Positions 54,770 to 63,739 of a stretch of DNA of 64,000 bases are shown here, piece by piece; position 1 is the first letter of the stretch; the number at the start of each line of letters is the position of its first letter. The notes under the pieces were generated by a model. The model was given only the letters and a program-made list of their open reading frames with translations. It had not been told where the DNA came from and made no database searches. Position numbers and translations under genes: made by a program. The stretch spans positions 15,387-79,386 of the forward strand of contig DCWN01000003.1 of NCBI GenBank assembly GCA_002328835.1. Reading direction: 5' to 3'. Source of the DNA: Acidobacteria bacterium UBA2161 (GTDB lineage Bacteria; Acidobacteriota; Vicinamibacteria; Vicinamibacterales; UBA823).

Positions 54770-55304
54770 TCACGATTCGTCGAGCTCGACGTTCCAGTAG
54801 AGATAGTCGCGCCAGCTGTCTGGGGCGTCCCGCAGGCCCACCGTGACGCGCACGGCTGGCGCACGGCGCGGCCGCCGCGGCTGGCGGATCAGACGCATCC
54901 GGGCCTCGGCCGGCGTACGCCCTCCCTTCCTCCGGTTGCACGTGATGCAGCAGGCGACGATGTTCTCCCAATCCTTCCGGCCGCCCTGGGCGACCGGCAC
55001 GACGTGATCGAAGGTCAGGTCGGTCGTCGGTGGCATGTCCGCACAGTACTGACAGGTGTGCTCGTCGCGCGCGTAGATGTTGGCGCGGGAAAACGGCACC
55101 GCGTCGAAGCGCCGCTTGATCCGGATGCAGCGCAGCAACCGGATGACCGAGGGGAGCTTGAAGCTGAGCGTAACGGACCGAATCTCCCGCTCGTACTCGG
55201 AGATGACCTCGACCTTGCCCTGGCACATCAGCGTGATCGCCTTCTGCCAGTGCACGACCTTCAACGGCTCGTACGTCGCGTTCAGGAGGAGCGTTTGCTC
55301 CATG
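54770..55304 (-). CDS. HNH endonuclease
   Basis: From ATG 55304 (MEQTLLLNATYEPLKVVHW, the common start in this family) the product has 178 residues. The HNH core is CQYCADMPPTTDLTFDHVVPVAQGG, then WENIVACCITCNRRKGG, giving the paired Cys and the catalytic His. The N-terminal 70 residues contain a conserved beta/alpha segment with WQKAITLMCQGKVEVI. These solitary HNH proteins are widespread but their biological target is unclear. There is no intron or restriction context here. Confidence 0.9.
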
Positions 55305-55444
55305 GCGATCTCATTTTGTGCTGTGGCGCGCGACAGTGTCAAGACGACTGCTCAGCGTAACATGCTGTCAATCAATTGCTTAGGGGCATCGACCCGAATG
55401 TGTCGACACGGATGGCTCGGACCGATAGGCTGGAGAGCGTTGGG

Positions 55445-56038
55445 ATGAGACCCCTGAATCGCCTGAGCATCGTGATCGGCGTCGCCGCGCTCGCGTCGGG
55501 CTGCGCCACGGCCGGCGGACCGCCGAGACCCGAGCCGTTTCCCCGTCCCGGTGGGCCAGCCCCACCCGTAGCCACCGCACCACCGGTCGCCGCACCACCG
55601 ACCGTCGCGCCACCGGCCGCTGCGCCGCCAGTCGCCCCACCTCTGGCGCCACCCGCACGCACCCTGGCCGGCGATCTCGTCCAGACGGCGCTCGCGTTCC
55701 AGGGCACGCCGTATCGCTTCGGCGGCACGAACCCGTCTGGGTTCGACTGCAGCGGGCTGGTCCTCTACGTCTTCGACCAGCACGGCATCGCGATGCCGCG
55801 CCTCACGGCGCAGCAGTTCGAGGTCGGCGATCCTGTGGACCTGGCGGATGTCGAACCCGGCGATCTGGTGTTCTTCTCGACGGTCGGGGCGGGTCCGTCG
55901 CACGTGGGGATCGCGGTGGGCAACGGGCAGTTCGTCCACGCGCCAAGCTCCCGCGGATGGGTTCGCACCGAGCGGTTGGACGGCAGCTATTGGCGCCAGC
56001 GCTTCCTCGGTGCCAAGCGCATCGCCGAAGGTCGCTGA
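55445..56038 (+). CDS. NlpC/P60 family lipoprotein (peptidoglycan hydrolase)
   Basis: The product has 197 residues from ATG 55445. A lipobox (LASGC) is followed by an approximately 45-residue Pro/Ala linker. The NlpC/P60 domain shows catalytic Cys in GFDCSGL near residue 101, first His in SHVGIAVGNG and the second in FVHAPSS. It cleaves peptide bonds in murein stem peptides. The long linker would let it reach the wall from the outer-membrane anchor. It is convergent with the following DapA-family gene (19-base gap). Confidence 0.92.
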   Translation: MRPLNRLSIVIGVAALASGCATAGGPPRPEPFPRPGGPAPPVATAPPVAAPPTVAPPAAAPPVAPPLAPPARTLAGDLVQTALAFQGTPYRFGGTNPSGFDCSGLVLYVFDQHGIAMPRLTAQQFEVGDPVDLADVEPGDLVFFSTVGAGPSHVGIAVGNGQFVHAPSSRGWVRTERLDGSYWRQRFLGAKRIAEGR

Positions 56039-56057
56039 CCGCCGTCTCCGGCGCCCG

Positions 56058-56960
56058 TCAGACCGAGTGGGCGACGTCCGAAGGCGCGGGAAGCGCGGCG
56101 AGCGCCTCCCGGATCTCATCACCGGCGCGCGCGGCACAAGGCCTGAGCGGCAGCCGCGGCTCGCCGCCTGCCAGCCCCACCAGATCCATGGCGGCCTTGA
56201 GCCCGGGCACACCGTAGCGGGTCGTCACGAGTTCCGCGAGCGGAATGAGCTGCTGCTGAAGCACCAGCGCATCGTCGAAGCGCTTGTCGATGACGAGCTG
56301 CAGCAGCCGAGTGCACAGTGCGGGCTGCACGCAGGCCAGCGCGAGCACCCCACCAACCGCGCCGACGCAGAGGCTCGCGTAGAAGGTTTGGGCCGACCCG
56401 ACGACGACCTGAAACGCTCCGTCCGTGGCATGCACCAGCTGGCTGACCTGCAGGACGTTGCCGCTCGACTCCTTGATGCCGGTGATGTTGGGATGCTCCG
56501 CGAGCCGGGCGACCAGCTCGGCGCTCAAACTGACGCCCGTCACCTGCGGAAAGTTGTAGAGGAGCACCGGAACGGGCGACGCATCGGCCACCGCCCGAAA
56601 ATGGTCGACGAGCCCATCCGGCGTCACGAGCGCCTTGAAGAACGACGGGGTCCGCACGAGGACCGCATCGACACCCAGGGCACCGGCCCGGCGCGTGGCC
56701 GCGATCGTGGCCCGCGTCGACTCCCGCGCCGTGCCGGCCACGAGTGTGCGCCCGGCGGGCATCACCTCTCGGGTCCGAGCGATGACGCGATCCGCCTCGT
56801 CGTCGTCGAGGTGGACCGCCTCACCGTTGGTGCCGAGCACGACGATGCCAGTCAACTCGCCGCCCATCCAGTGAGTGACGTTGGCGGCCAAGGCGTCGAG
56901 ATCGAGCGCCTCGCCGCTGAACGGTGTCGGAATCGGAGCGAGCACGCCGTGCAGGGTCAT
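56058..56960 (-). CDS. DapA family aldolase/dihydrodipicolinate synthase-like protein
   Basis: From ATG 56960 the product has 300 residues, near the DapA/NAL family length. YNFPQVTG near residue 128 and the Schiff-base Lys in GIKESSGN near residue 160 are the active-site elements, and the N-terminal GVLAPIPTPF is characteristic. The ELTGIVVLGTNGEA segment holds the usual TTGE-like element as TNGEA, as in 4-hydroxy-2-oxoglutarate aldolases. So HOGA-like activity is as likely as DapA. The adjacent DapB-like dehydrogenase at 58.6 kb suggests an amino acid/keto acid pathway. GAGGA precedes the start. Confidence 0.85.
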   Translation of the reverse strand: MTLHGVLAPIPTPFSGEALDLDALAANVTHWMGGELTGIVVLGTNGEAVHLDDDEADRVIARTREVMPAGRTLVAGTARESTRATIAATRRAGALGVDAVLVRTPSFFKALVTPDGLVDHFRAVADASPVPVLLYNFPQVTGVSLSAELVARLAEHPNITGIKESSGNVLQVSQLVHATDGAFQVVVGSAQTFYASLCVGAVGGVLALACVQPALCTRLLQLVIDKRFDDALVLQQQLIPLAELVTTRYGVPGLKAAMDLVGLAGGEPRLPLRPCAARAGDEIREALAALPAPSDVAHSV

Positions 56961-57112
56961 GGAGTCCTCGGAGCCGCTGAGTCGGAGTGGTGCGGCCAAT
57001 CGCCGCGCGTCGACTCTCGAATGTAGCGACAGCCCGAGGTGATGTCAATCGACGGAGAGGCTCGGCACTCGTGGGAGCGAGGGCATCGCCGACCGCGGCG
57101 ACGCCGGGCGCT

Positions 57113-57607
57113 TCAGTGCAGCAAGGCGACCGCTTGCTCGTGGGCCAGGCGCCAGTCGATGTCGAGAATGGCCCAGAGAATCTGGTCCATGAACTGGCCG
57201 TCCTTGAGAAACGAGCGCCGCAGCACGCCTTCCTGCACGGCACCCAGCTTGTGGAGCGCGCCGTTGCCCCGCCCGTTCGGGCTCGCGGCGCGGGCCTCCA
57301 GACGGTGGACGCCGACGACATCGAACGCGAAGTCGATCACTTGCACGGCGGCCTCCTGGAACAATCCCGTGCCCCAGAACGCCGATCCCATGGCGAAGCC
57401 CCACTCGGCCGTGTCGAAAGCCCCAGGGTCGAGCGTGCGCAGCTGAAACAGGCCCACCGCTGCCTCGCACCCGTCGGGCACGACACCAAAGCAGAGGCAG
57501 TTGCCGGCGGCGCGCTGGCGCTCCGACCAGGTGATGAACTTGTCGAATCCTTCGAGCGTCGAGGGCGGCGGCCAGATGAACTGGGTGACCTCGGGGGCCG
57601 ACATCAT
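57113..57607 (-). CDS. GNAT family N-acetyltransferase (RimJ/RimL type), N-terminus looks short
   Basis: The product has 164 residues. The acetyl-CoA-binding region is visible as the hydrophobic EWGFAMGSAFWGTGLFQEAA stretch near residue 75 and LEARAASPNGRGNGALHKLGA. The start MMSAPEVTQFIWPPPSTLEGF lies inside a segment that full-length relatives reach after about 30 residues; the in-frame codons upstream read TPSDGPTLFS then a TAG at 57638-57640. So the first strand and part of the donor-side fold are missing or out of frame. It meets the opposing sigma-54 activator gene at this same point. Confidence 0.75.
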   Translation of the reverse strand: MMSAPEVTQFIWPPPSTLEGFDKFITWSERQRAAGNCLCFGVVPDGCEAAVGLFQLRTLDPGAFDTAEWGFAMGSAFWGTGLFQEAAVQVIDFAFDVVGVHRLEARAASPNGRGNGALHKLGAVQEGVLRRSFLKDGQFMDQILWAILDIDWRLAHEQAVALLH

Positions 57608-58622
57608 CGAGAACAGTGTCGGCCCGTCCGACGGCGTCTACGTCTCGGCCGAAACGCTCGAGAATTTCTCGATGGCGAAGCGCGTCGCGCCGAGCCGTGT
57701 GCCCGTCCTGCTGACCGGTGAGACGGGCACCGGCAAGGAGGTCATGGCGCGCGTCCTCCACCGATACTCCGACCGGCATGAGGCGACCTTCCTCCCGTTC
57801 AACTGTCAGGGCGTGCCGCGCGACATGCTCGACAGTCAGCTCTTCGGCTACAAGCGTGGCGCCTTCACGGGGGCGAACGAGAACTTCAGCGGCGTCATCC
57901 GCGCCGCCGACGGCGGCACACTGCTCCTCGACGAGATCGGCGAACTGGCCCTGGAGGTGCAGCCGAAGCTGCTGCGCTTCCTGGAAACCGGCGAAGTACA
58001 TCCGCTGGGGGAGTCACAGCCGGTCAAGGTCGACGTGCGGGTCATCGCCGCGACGAACGCTCCGCTCGAGCAACTGGTCAGCGAGGGACGTGTCCGCGAA
58101 GACCTGTACTACCGGCTCCACGTCGTCCGGCTGCGGATCCCCCCGTTGCGCGAGCGACGAGAAGAGATCCCGCCGTTGTTACATCAGGCGCTGCAGCGCT
58201 TCGCCTTGGAAGAAGGCAAAGGCCGGCTGCAGCTCGCGGATGAAACTCTCGAGCACCTGCTGCTCTATTCGTGGCCCGGCAACGTGCGCCAGTTGACGAA
58301 TGAAGTTCGCCGCTTGGTCAGCCTGGCCGAGATCGACGCGGTGCTGCTTCCGAGCGACCTGTCGCCTGAGATTCGGGCCGCGCGCCGAACGGTGCCCGCC
58401 ACGCCCACGGCCGGCGTCCCCGCCAACGCCGCGCAGATCGCCGTGGACCTGGACCAACCCCTGAGCCATGCGGTGAGCAAGCTCGAGCGGGCGATCATCA
58501 GTCACGCCCTCGCCACGTCGGGTGGACGCGTCGAAAAAGCGGCGCGAACGTTGAAGATCTCGCGAAAAGGCCTCTTCCTCAAACGGCGCCGGCTCGGCCT
58601 GGGCGGGTCGGCGATCGCCTGA
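57576..58622 (+). CDS. sigma-54-dependent activator (PspF-like), N-terminal regulatory domain absent
   Basis: From ATG 57576 (GAGGG upstream) the product has 348 residues and begins near ENSVGPSDGVYVSAETL. The AAA+ domain has Walker A GETGTGKE near residue 50, canonical GAFTGA at about 95, Walker B LLLDEIGELA and WPGNVRQLTNEVRRL. A Fis-type HTH ends the chain (GRVEKAARTLKISRKGLFLKRRRLGL). There is no receiver, GAF or FHA domain before the AAA+ region, so activity is either constitutive (like PspF) or the N-terminus is lost. It overlaps the GNAT gene by 32 bases antisense. Confidence 0.85.
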   Translation: MNWVTSGADIIENSVGPSDGVYVSAETLENFSMAKRVAPSRVPVLLTGETGTGKEVMARVLHRYSDRHEATFLPFNCQGVPRDMLDSQLFGYKRGAFTGANENFSGVIRAADGGTLLLDEIGELALEVQPKLLRFLETGEVHPLGESQPVKVDVRVIAATNAPLEQLVSEGRVREDLYYRLHVVRLRIPPLRERREEIPPLLHQALQRFALEEGKGRLQLADETLEHLLLYSWPGNVRQLTNEVRRLVSLAEIDAVLLPSDLSPEIRAARRTVPATPTAGVPANAAQIAVDLDQPLSHAVSKLERAIISHALATSGGRVEKAARTLKISRKGLFLKRRRLGLGGSAIA

Positions 58623-58628
58623 GATCCC

Positions 58629-59630
58629 TTACCGGCCTGGCGCGAACGACGGAATCGGCAGGTCCCGCATTGTGTGCAGGCCAGGCGGCGCGGCCAGCAC
58701 CTTCGGAATCGAGTTCACCGTAATCGAGGCGGTCGCGATGTCGCCGTGCACACCGCCCGCGATCTTCATCGAGAGAGCCGGCGACCCCGCGACCCGCACG
58801 GCATCGTACGATTCGGGCGCACCCAGGTAGGCCTCCATGTGCAGCCTGATGATGGCCTTCCCGTTCCGATACCCGACGCCGTCCTGCACGAGGCCGCAGA
58901 CCTGACCTGCCGCCACTGAGAGAAAGCGGCTCGACACGCGCCGGCTGGCCACCTTGGGCTTGATGCGGTCCACGATCCGGTCGAGCTTCCATCCCATCGC
59001 ATCGGCGACCATCGTCACCGATTCGGCCAGGCCGACGTGGCGGACCGTCCCCTCCTCCACCTTCTTCCGAAACTGCGCGCGCGTCAGGCCAGAGCCGATC
59101 TTCTGCTGAAACGGCAGCCGGCGGGTGCGCGCGTCTTGAATGCGGTCGACCTCGATCCGGTCGACGCGCTCGCAGACGCCGGTCAGCGTGATCGGCAGGG
59201 CATCCATCGTGAAACCGGGATTCACGCCCGTGCCCAGCACCGCGGCCTTGGCGCGCTTCGCGAGCCGATCGATCTTCCGAGCCCAGCGGACGTTCGAGCC
59301 GACGGGATACGACAACTCCTCGGTCGTGGACACGATCGGAACCTTGGCGCGCAAGATCGTTTCGATCTGCGGAGTAATCCGGCGCAGGGAGGAACTCGTG
59401 CACAGGACGACCACGTTGGGCTTGCTGCGCCGCAGTGTGGCCGCCGCGTCCGCTGAGACCTTGGCGCCGAGGCGCCGCTTCACTCCCGCGACGAGGCCGA
59501 CATCCCGACCCACCTTGTCCGGATCGATGTCGATCGCGCCGACCACCTGGAATCCTGGACGCGACGCCACCTGGCGCACGACCGCATTACCGATCGGTCC
59601 CAACCCGAAGTGCACTACCCGGATAGCCAT
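58629..59630 (-). CDS. DapB-like / 2,4-diaminopentanoate-type NAD(P)-dependent dehydrogenase
   Basis: The product has 333 residues with an N-terminal Rossmann fold (VVHFGLGPIGNAVV, and DIDPDKVG at the second strand). A C-terminal DapB-like region has GTGVNPGFTMDALP near residue 150, the substrate-binding element. It fits the family of dihydrodipicolinate reductase N-terminal-domain proteins, including diaminopentanoate dehydrogenases. The oxidoreductase activity is secure; the substrate is not. GAGGAGAC upstream supports ATG 59630. Six bases separate its stop from the sigma-54 activator gene. Confidence 0.85.
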   Translation of the reverse strand: MAIRVVHFGLGPIGNAVVRQVASRPGFQVVGAIDIDPDKVGRDVGLVAGVKRRLGAKVSADAAATLRRSKPNVVVLCTSSSLRRITPQIETILRAKVPIVSTTEELSYPVGSNVRWARKIDRLAKRAKAAVLGTGVNPGFTMDALPITLTGVCERVDRIEVDRIQDARTRRLPFQQKIGSGLTRAQFRKKVEEGTVRHVGLAESVTMVADAMGWKLDRIVDRIKPKVASRRVSSRFLSVAAGQVCGLVQDGVGYRNGKAIIRLHMEAYLGAPESYDAVRVAGSPALSMKIAGGVHGDIATASITVNSIPKVLAAPPGLHTMRDLPIPSFAPGR

Positions 59631-59668
59631 GTCGTCTCCTCATCTCTCACGTTGCCGTCGGCGCTGTC

Positions 59669-59697
59669 GCCCGAGCGATCCAGAATTATACTCGGGC
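59669..59697 (-). promoter_or_regulatory. TATAAT -10 box inside an inverted repeat, upstream of the DapB-like gene
   Basis: GCCCGAG (59669-59675) and CTCGGGC (59691-59697) form a 7-bp inverted repeat. Between them the minus strand reads TATAAT (59685-59690), a perfect -10 hexamer, 55 bases upstream of the start codon at 59630. No good -35 is seen at 17 bases. The repeat would suit an operator. Confidence 0.5.
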
Positions 59698-59792
59698 GGC
59701 GCCGCGCGGCCGCCACCGAGCGGCGGCCGGCTGATGATTGGTGATACGATCCGCCCTCCGGCGCGGCGCGTACCAGGGCGGAGAGAACCACG

Positions 59793-61874
59793 ATGAACGG
59801 CAAGGCGTCGACGCTCATCAAGGTCGTCATCATTGGCTTGACGGGCACGGCGCTCGGAAGCGCTGCGGCCTGCCAGCCGGCAGCGGTGTCGCCCGACGCG
59901 GCCGATGCGGCTCCCGCCGCCGCCGCGCAGCCGGCGCGCCAGCCCACGGCGCGGCAGTCGCCGCGGAACGCCAACTACTCGATCGACGTCACGCTCGACC
60001 CGGAGACACGCACGCTCGACGGGCAGCTGGTCCTGACCTGGCGAAACATCTCGCCCCGTCCAGCGTCTGAACTCCGGTTCCACCTGTACTACAACGCGTG
60101 GAAGAACACGCGGTCGACGTGGATGCGCGAGCAGTTGCTCGCCCGGGGCACGGCGCTGGCGGACCGGCCGGCGGACGACTGGGCCTGGACGACCGTCACG
60201 CGGATGGGGCTCGCAGCCACCGGTCAGACGTCCGCGGTCGACTTGACCGATCGGGTCCGGTCCATCGCCCCGGACGACGGCAATGTCGACGATGAAACCG
60301 TGCTCGCCGTTCCGCTGCCGCGTCTCGTCGATCCCGGTGAAACGATCGAGGTCGAGATCGAGTGGACCGCGAAAGTGCCTCGGACGTTCTCGCGCACCGG
60401 CGCGTTGGGCGACTTCTTCTTCCTGGCCCAGTGGTTCCCGAAGATCGGCGTGCTCGAAGACTCGGGCTGGAACTGCCACCAGTTCCATGCCGGCACCGAG
60501 TTCTACGCCGACTACGGCGTGTACGACGCGCGCCTGACCGTGCCCAGCGACTGGGTCGTCGGCGCCACCGGCACCCGACGCAGCCTCGAGGAACACGACG
60601 ACGGCACGACGACACATCGGTACGTGCAGGAGGACGTGCACGACTTCGCCTGGACGACGAGCCCCGACCTGCTGGTGCGAACGGCCACCTTCGAGCACGA
60701 CACGCTGCCCTCGGTGGAGATGCGCCTGCTGCTGCAGCCCGAGCACGCGGGCCAAGCCGAGCGCCACTTCGCGGCGACGCGGGCCACGCTCCAGTTCTAC
60801 GGCGAGTGGTTTGGGGCCTACCCATACGGCCACATCACCATCGTTGACCCGGCGTGGCGGAGCGGCGCCGGCGGCATGGAGTACCCGACCCTCTTCACGG
60901 CCGGCACACGCTGGTGGGCGCCCGACGATGTCACGCAGCCCGAAGGCGTCACCGTGCACGAAGCGGGGCATCAATTCTGGTACGGCCTGGTCGGCAACAA
61001 CGAGTTCGAGCACGCCTGGATGGACGAGGGCTTCAACACCTTCGCGACGGCGCGTGTCGTCGACACGGCGTTCTCCCCGAACTATCTGGCCCAGCGGTTC
61101 TTCGGTGGTTTCATTCCCTACGTTCACCGCGACATCCCGCGCTCGCGTGCCACCGACGGCAACCGGTTGTCGGGCTATCGAGCGGCGGCGCGGTCGGATG
61201 CCCAGTCGACGCCCACCTACAAGTACTGGCCCGGCACGGGCGGCGCCATCTCGTACAACAAGACCGCGCTGTGGCTCCATACGCTCGAGCGCCATCTTGG
61301 GTGGGAGACGCTACAGAACATCATGTCTACGATGTTCGCGCGGTCGACCTTCGCCCATCCCTCACCGAGCGATTTCTTTGCGGTAGCCAACGAGGTGGCC
61401 GGCGCCGACCTGACCTGGTTCTTCGACCAAGTCCACGACGGCTCGAACGTCTTCGACTACGGCGTGCAGCAACTGACGACCCGCCCGATGACAGACCGTG
61501 GGTTCTTCGACGAAGGTGACGAGCTCCAGTTCGACGGCCGGCGTGACGATGGCTCCCGGTTTCGAACCGACGTGATCGTCCGTCGGTATGGCGAAGCGGT
61601 GTTCCCGGTCGACGTTGCCGTCACCTTCAGCAACGGCGAAGAGGTGCGCGTCCGGTGGGATGGCCGGGCGCGCTGGCAGCAGTTCACATTCGACCGGGCG
61701 GCGCCGGCCGAGCGCGTGGAAGTCGATCCGGATCGCGTGCTGCTGCTCGACGTCAACTACACGAACAACAGCAAGACGCGGATACCCAGGTCGGACGAGG
61801 CGTCGACCAAGTGGATGCTGAAGTGGATGGTCTGGCTCCAGGACCTGATGCTGACCTATGCATTCTTCGTCTGA
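59793..61874 (+). CDS. M1 family metallopeptidase, secreted
   Basis: The product has 693 residues. It has a signal-anchor-like N-terminus followed by Cys (AAACQPAAV), so possibly a lipoprotein. A low-complexity Ala/Gln stretch follows. The gluzincin site is HEAGHQFWYGLVGNNEFEHAWMDEGFNTF near residue 390 (HEXXH with the Glu 18 residues on), and the GGMEYPTL element replaces GxMEN. The C-terminal domain is long and charged. It cleaves N-terminal residues from peptides outside the cytoplasm. GGAGAG lies before ATG 59793. It overlaps the following membrane-protein gene by 17 bases. Confidence 0.92.
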   Translation: MNGKASTLIKVVIIGLTGTALGSAAACQPAAVSPDAADAAPAAAAQPARQPTARQSPRNANYSIDVTLDPETRTLDGQLVLTWRNISPRPASELRFHLYYNAWKNTRSTWMREQLLARGTALADRPADDWAWTTVTRMGLAATGQTSAVDLTDRVRSIAPDDGNVDDETVLAVPLPRLVDPGETIEVEIEWTAKVPRTFSRTGALGDFFFLAQWFPKIGVLEDSGWNCHQFHAGTEFYADYGVYDARLTVPSDWVVGATGTRRSLEEHDDGTTTHRYVQEDVHDFAWTTSPDLLVRTATFEHDTLPSVEMRLLLQPEHAGQAERHFAATRATLQFYGEWFGAYPYGHITIVDPAWRSGAGGMEYPTLFTAGTRWWAPDDVTQPEGVTVHEAGHQFWYGLVGNNEFEHAWMDEGFNTFATARVVDTAFSPNYLAQRFFGGFIPYVHRDIPRSRATDGNRLSGYRAAARSDAQSTPTYKYWPGTGGAISYNKTALWLHTLERHLGWETLQNIMSTMFARSTFAHPSPSDFFAVANEVAGADLTWFFDQVHDGSNVFDYGVQQLTTRPMTDRGFFDEGDELQFDGRRDDGSRFRTDVIVRRYGEAVFPVDVAVTFSNGEEVRVRWDGRARWQQFTFDRAAPAERVEVDPDRVLLLDVNYTNNSKTRIPRSDEASTKWMLKWMVWLQDLMLTYAFFV

Positions 61875-62913
61875 CGCGGACCCCCAACCCATGCCCATCA
61901 CGGTGGCGTTTCGAGACGGCGCGCGTCGGGTGCAATCGGCGCCCGCCATCCTGGCCGGCGTGTTTGCCCTGACGCTCCTGCTGGCGTTGCCACTCGGGCT
62001 GGCCCTGCGCAATTCGATCCGCGCGCACCTGGGTGACAGTGTGGCCGCCGACACCGTAGCAAGCGGCGTCAACGCCGACTGGTGGGACGAGTTCCTCTCG
62101 CAGGCCGACGGCATCGGCCAGACCTTCTCGCCATCGGTCATCGGCTTCGCCGCCGTCCTCGACAATCTAAGCGCCGTCCTCGACAATCGACCGCGCGCCG
62201 CGATTCTGGTGAGCGCGGCGGCGGCCTACCTGTTCGGCTGGGCGTTTCTCGTTGGCGGCATCCTCGATCGTTACGCGCGCAACCGGCCGATCCGCGGGCC
62301 GGCGTTCTTTGCCGCGTGCGGCACATTCTTCTTCCGCTTTCTCCGGCTCGGTGTCATCTCGTGGCTCGTTTACGGCGCGCTGTTCGGCACCGTCCACCGC
62401 TGGCTCTTCGACGAGTTCTACGTCTGGCTCATCCGCGATCTGACCGTCGAACGCACGGGGTTCTTCCTGCGCGTGCTGCTCTACGCCGCGTTCGGCACCG
62501 TCGTGCTCTTCTGCAACGTCGTCCTCGACTACGCGAAGATTCGCGCCGTCGTCGAGGACCGGCGCAGCATGATCGGCGCCACCGTCGCGGGGGTTCGATT
62601 CGTTTGGCGGCATCTCGCCGCGACGAGCCGCCTCTACCTGCTGAACAGTGCCGTCTTTGTCGCCATCGTCACCGTGTACGCGGCCGTCGCGCCGGGCGCG
62701 GGCGGCACCGGCGCCGAGATGTGGTTCGCGTTCCTCATCGGCCAGGCCTACGTACTCGCGCGCCTCTGGGTCAAACTGCTGTTCCTCGGGACCCAGACGG
62801 CGCTCTTCCAGGGCGAGCTGGCCCACGCCGGCTACACGGCGGCTCCGAGCTTCACACCTCCCGAACCACCGGCGGCCGAGGCCATTGCGGGTGCGCCAAC
62901 CGGCGGCGTATAG
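61858..62913 (+). CDS. multi-pass membrane protein, unknown function
   Basis: The product has 351 residues with about six membrane segments (for example AILAGVFALTLLLALPLGLAL and AAILVSAAAAYLFGWAFLVG). A short tandem repeat (62149-62190, about 17 bp twice) gives AVLDNLSAVLDNR. The C-terminus is Pro/Ala-rich. No family is recognised. The frame overlaps the M1 peptidase gene by 17 bases; an ATG at 61891 (MPITVAF) would remove the overlap. It probably works in the envelope with the peptidase or as a transport-like component. Confidence 0.72.
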   Translation: MHSSSDADPQPMPITVAFRDGARRVQSAPAILAGVFALTLLLALPLGLALRNSIRAHLGDSVAADTVASGVNADWWDEFLSQADGIGQTFSPSVIGFAAVLDNLSAVLDNRPRAAILVSAAAAYLFGWAFLVGGILDRYARNRPIRGPAFFAACGTFFFRFLRLGVISWLVYGALFGTVHRWLFDEFYVWLIRDLTVERTGFFLRVLLYAAFGTVVLFCNVVLDYAKIRAVVEDRRSMIGATVAGVRFVWRHLAATSRLYLLNSAVFVAIVTVYAAVAPGAGGTGAEMWFAFLIGQAYVLARLWVKLLFLGTQTALFQGELAHAGYTAAPSFTPPEPPAAEAIAGAPTGGV

Positions 62914-62923
62914 TCAAGGTTCG

Positions 62924-63688
62924 ATGGCTTCGCTCGTCGATTCCCTGACAACCTGGATCGGTCGCCACGTCAACGCCACTCGTGCGGACGGCCTCGTGGT
63001 CGGCCTGAGCGGAGGCATCGACTCGGCGGTCGTGGCCCGCCTGTGTCAATTGGCGCTGCCCGACGCGGTCGTCGGCGTCCTCCTGCCGTGCCACAGCGAC
63101 CCACAGGATGCCGCCGACGCACGGCTCGTCGCGACGCACTTCGATCTTCGGACGATGACCGTTCGCCTCGACGCCCCCTACGACGCGTTTACGGCCGAGC
63201 TCAACACCGAACTGAGTGCGCTGCCGGAGAACCGCCAGGCGACCGGCGATGAGACGCTTCGCCTGGCACTGGCCAACGTGAAGCCTCGGCTGCGCATGAC
63301 CTCGCTGTACTTCATCGCGAACGCGCTGGACTACCTCGTCGTGGGCACCGGCAATCGCAGCGAACTGGCGATCGGGTACTACACGAAGCACGGCGACGGC
63401 GGTGTCGATCTCCTCCCCATCGGCAACCTGCTCAAGGGCGAGGTGCGCGAACTGGCCGAGGAGCTGGGCGTCCCCCGCCCGATCATCGACAAGGCGCCGA
63501 GCGCCGGCCTGTGGGTTGGTCAGACGGACGAGGCCGAAATGGGCTTCTCGTACGCGGTGCTCGAGTCGTACCTTCGCGACGGCCCCGGGGGCGTGTCCCC
63601 CGCGTTGGCCCTGCGCATCGAGCGCCTGACCCGGCTGAGCGAACACAAACGCGAACTGCCGCCCAGGCCCCCAGCCGAGCCCGCCTGA
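62924..63688 (+). CDS. nadE: NAD+ synthase (ammonia-dependent type)
   Basis: The product has 254 residues. The P-loop GLSGGIDSAVV lies near residue 25, with PCHSD after it. GTGNRSELAIGYYTKHGDGGVDLLPIGNLLKGEVR near residue 155 is the NadE signature. There is no N-terminal glutaminase domain, so it uses ammonia (or a separate glutaminase). It completes NAD synthesis begun by NadD. The ATG at 62924 is used; the longer upstream frame lies in the previous gene. The C-terminus is Pro-rich (RPPAEPA). Confidence 0.96.
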   Translation: MASLVDSLTTWIGRHVNATRADGLVVGLSGGIDSAVVARLCQLALPDAVVGVLLPCHSDPQDAADARLVATHFDLRTMTVRLDAPYDAFTAELNTELSALPENRQATGDETLRLALANVKPRLRMTSLYFIANALDYLVVGTGNRSELAIGYYTKHGDGGVDLLPIGNLLKGEVRELAEELGVPRPIIDKAPSAGLWVGQTDEAEMGFSYAVLESYLRDGPGGVSPALALRIERLTRLSEHKRELPPRPPAEPA

Positions 63689-63739
63689 GCCTCAACCCGA
63701 ATGGCCATCCTCAGACGCCTGCTCTCACCAATCGCCTAG

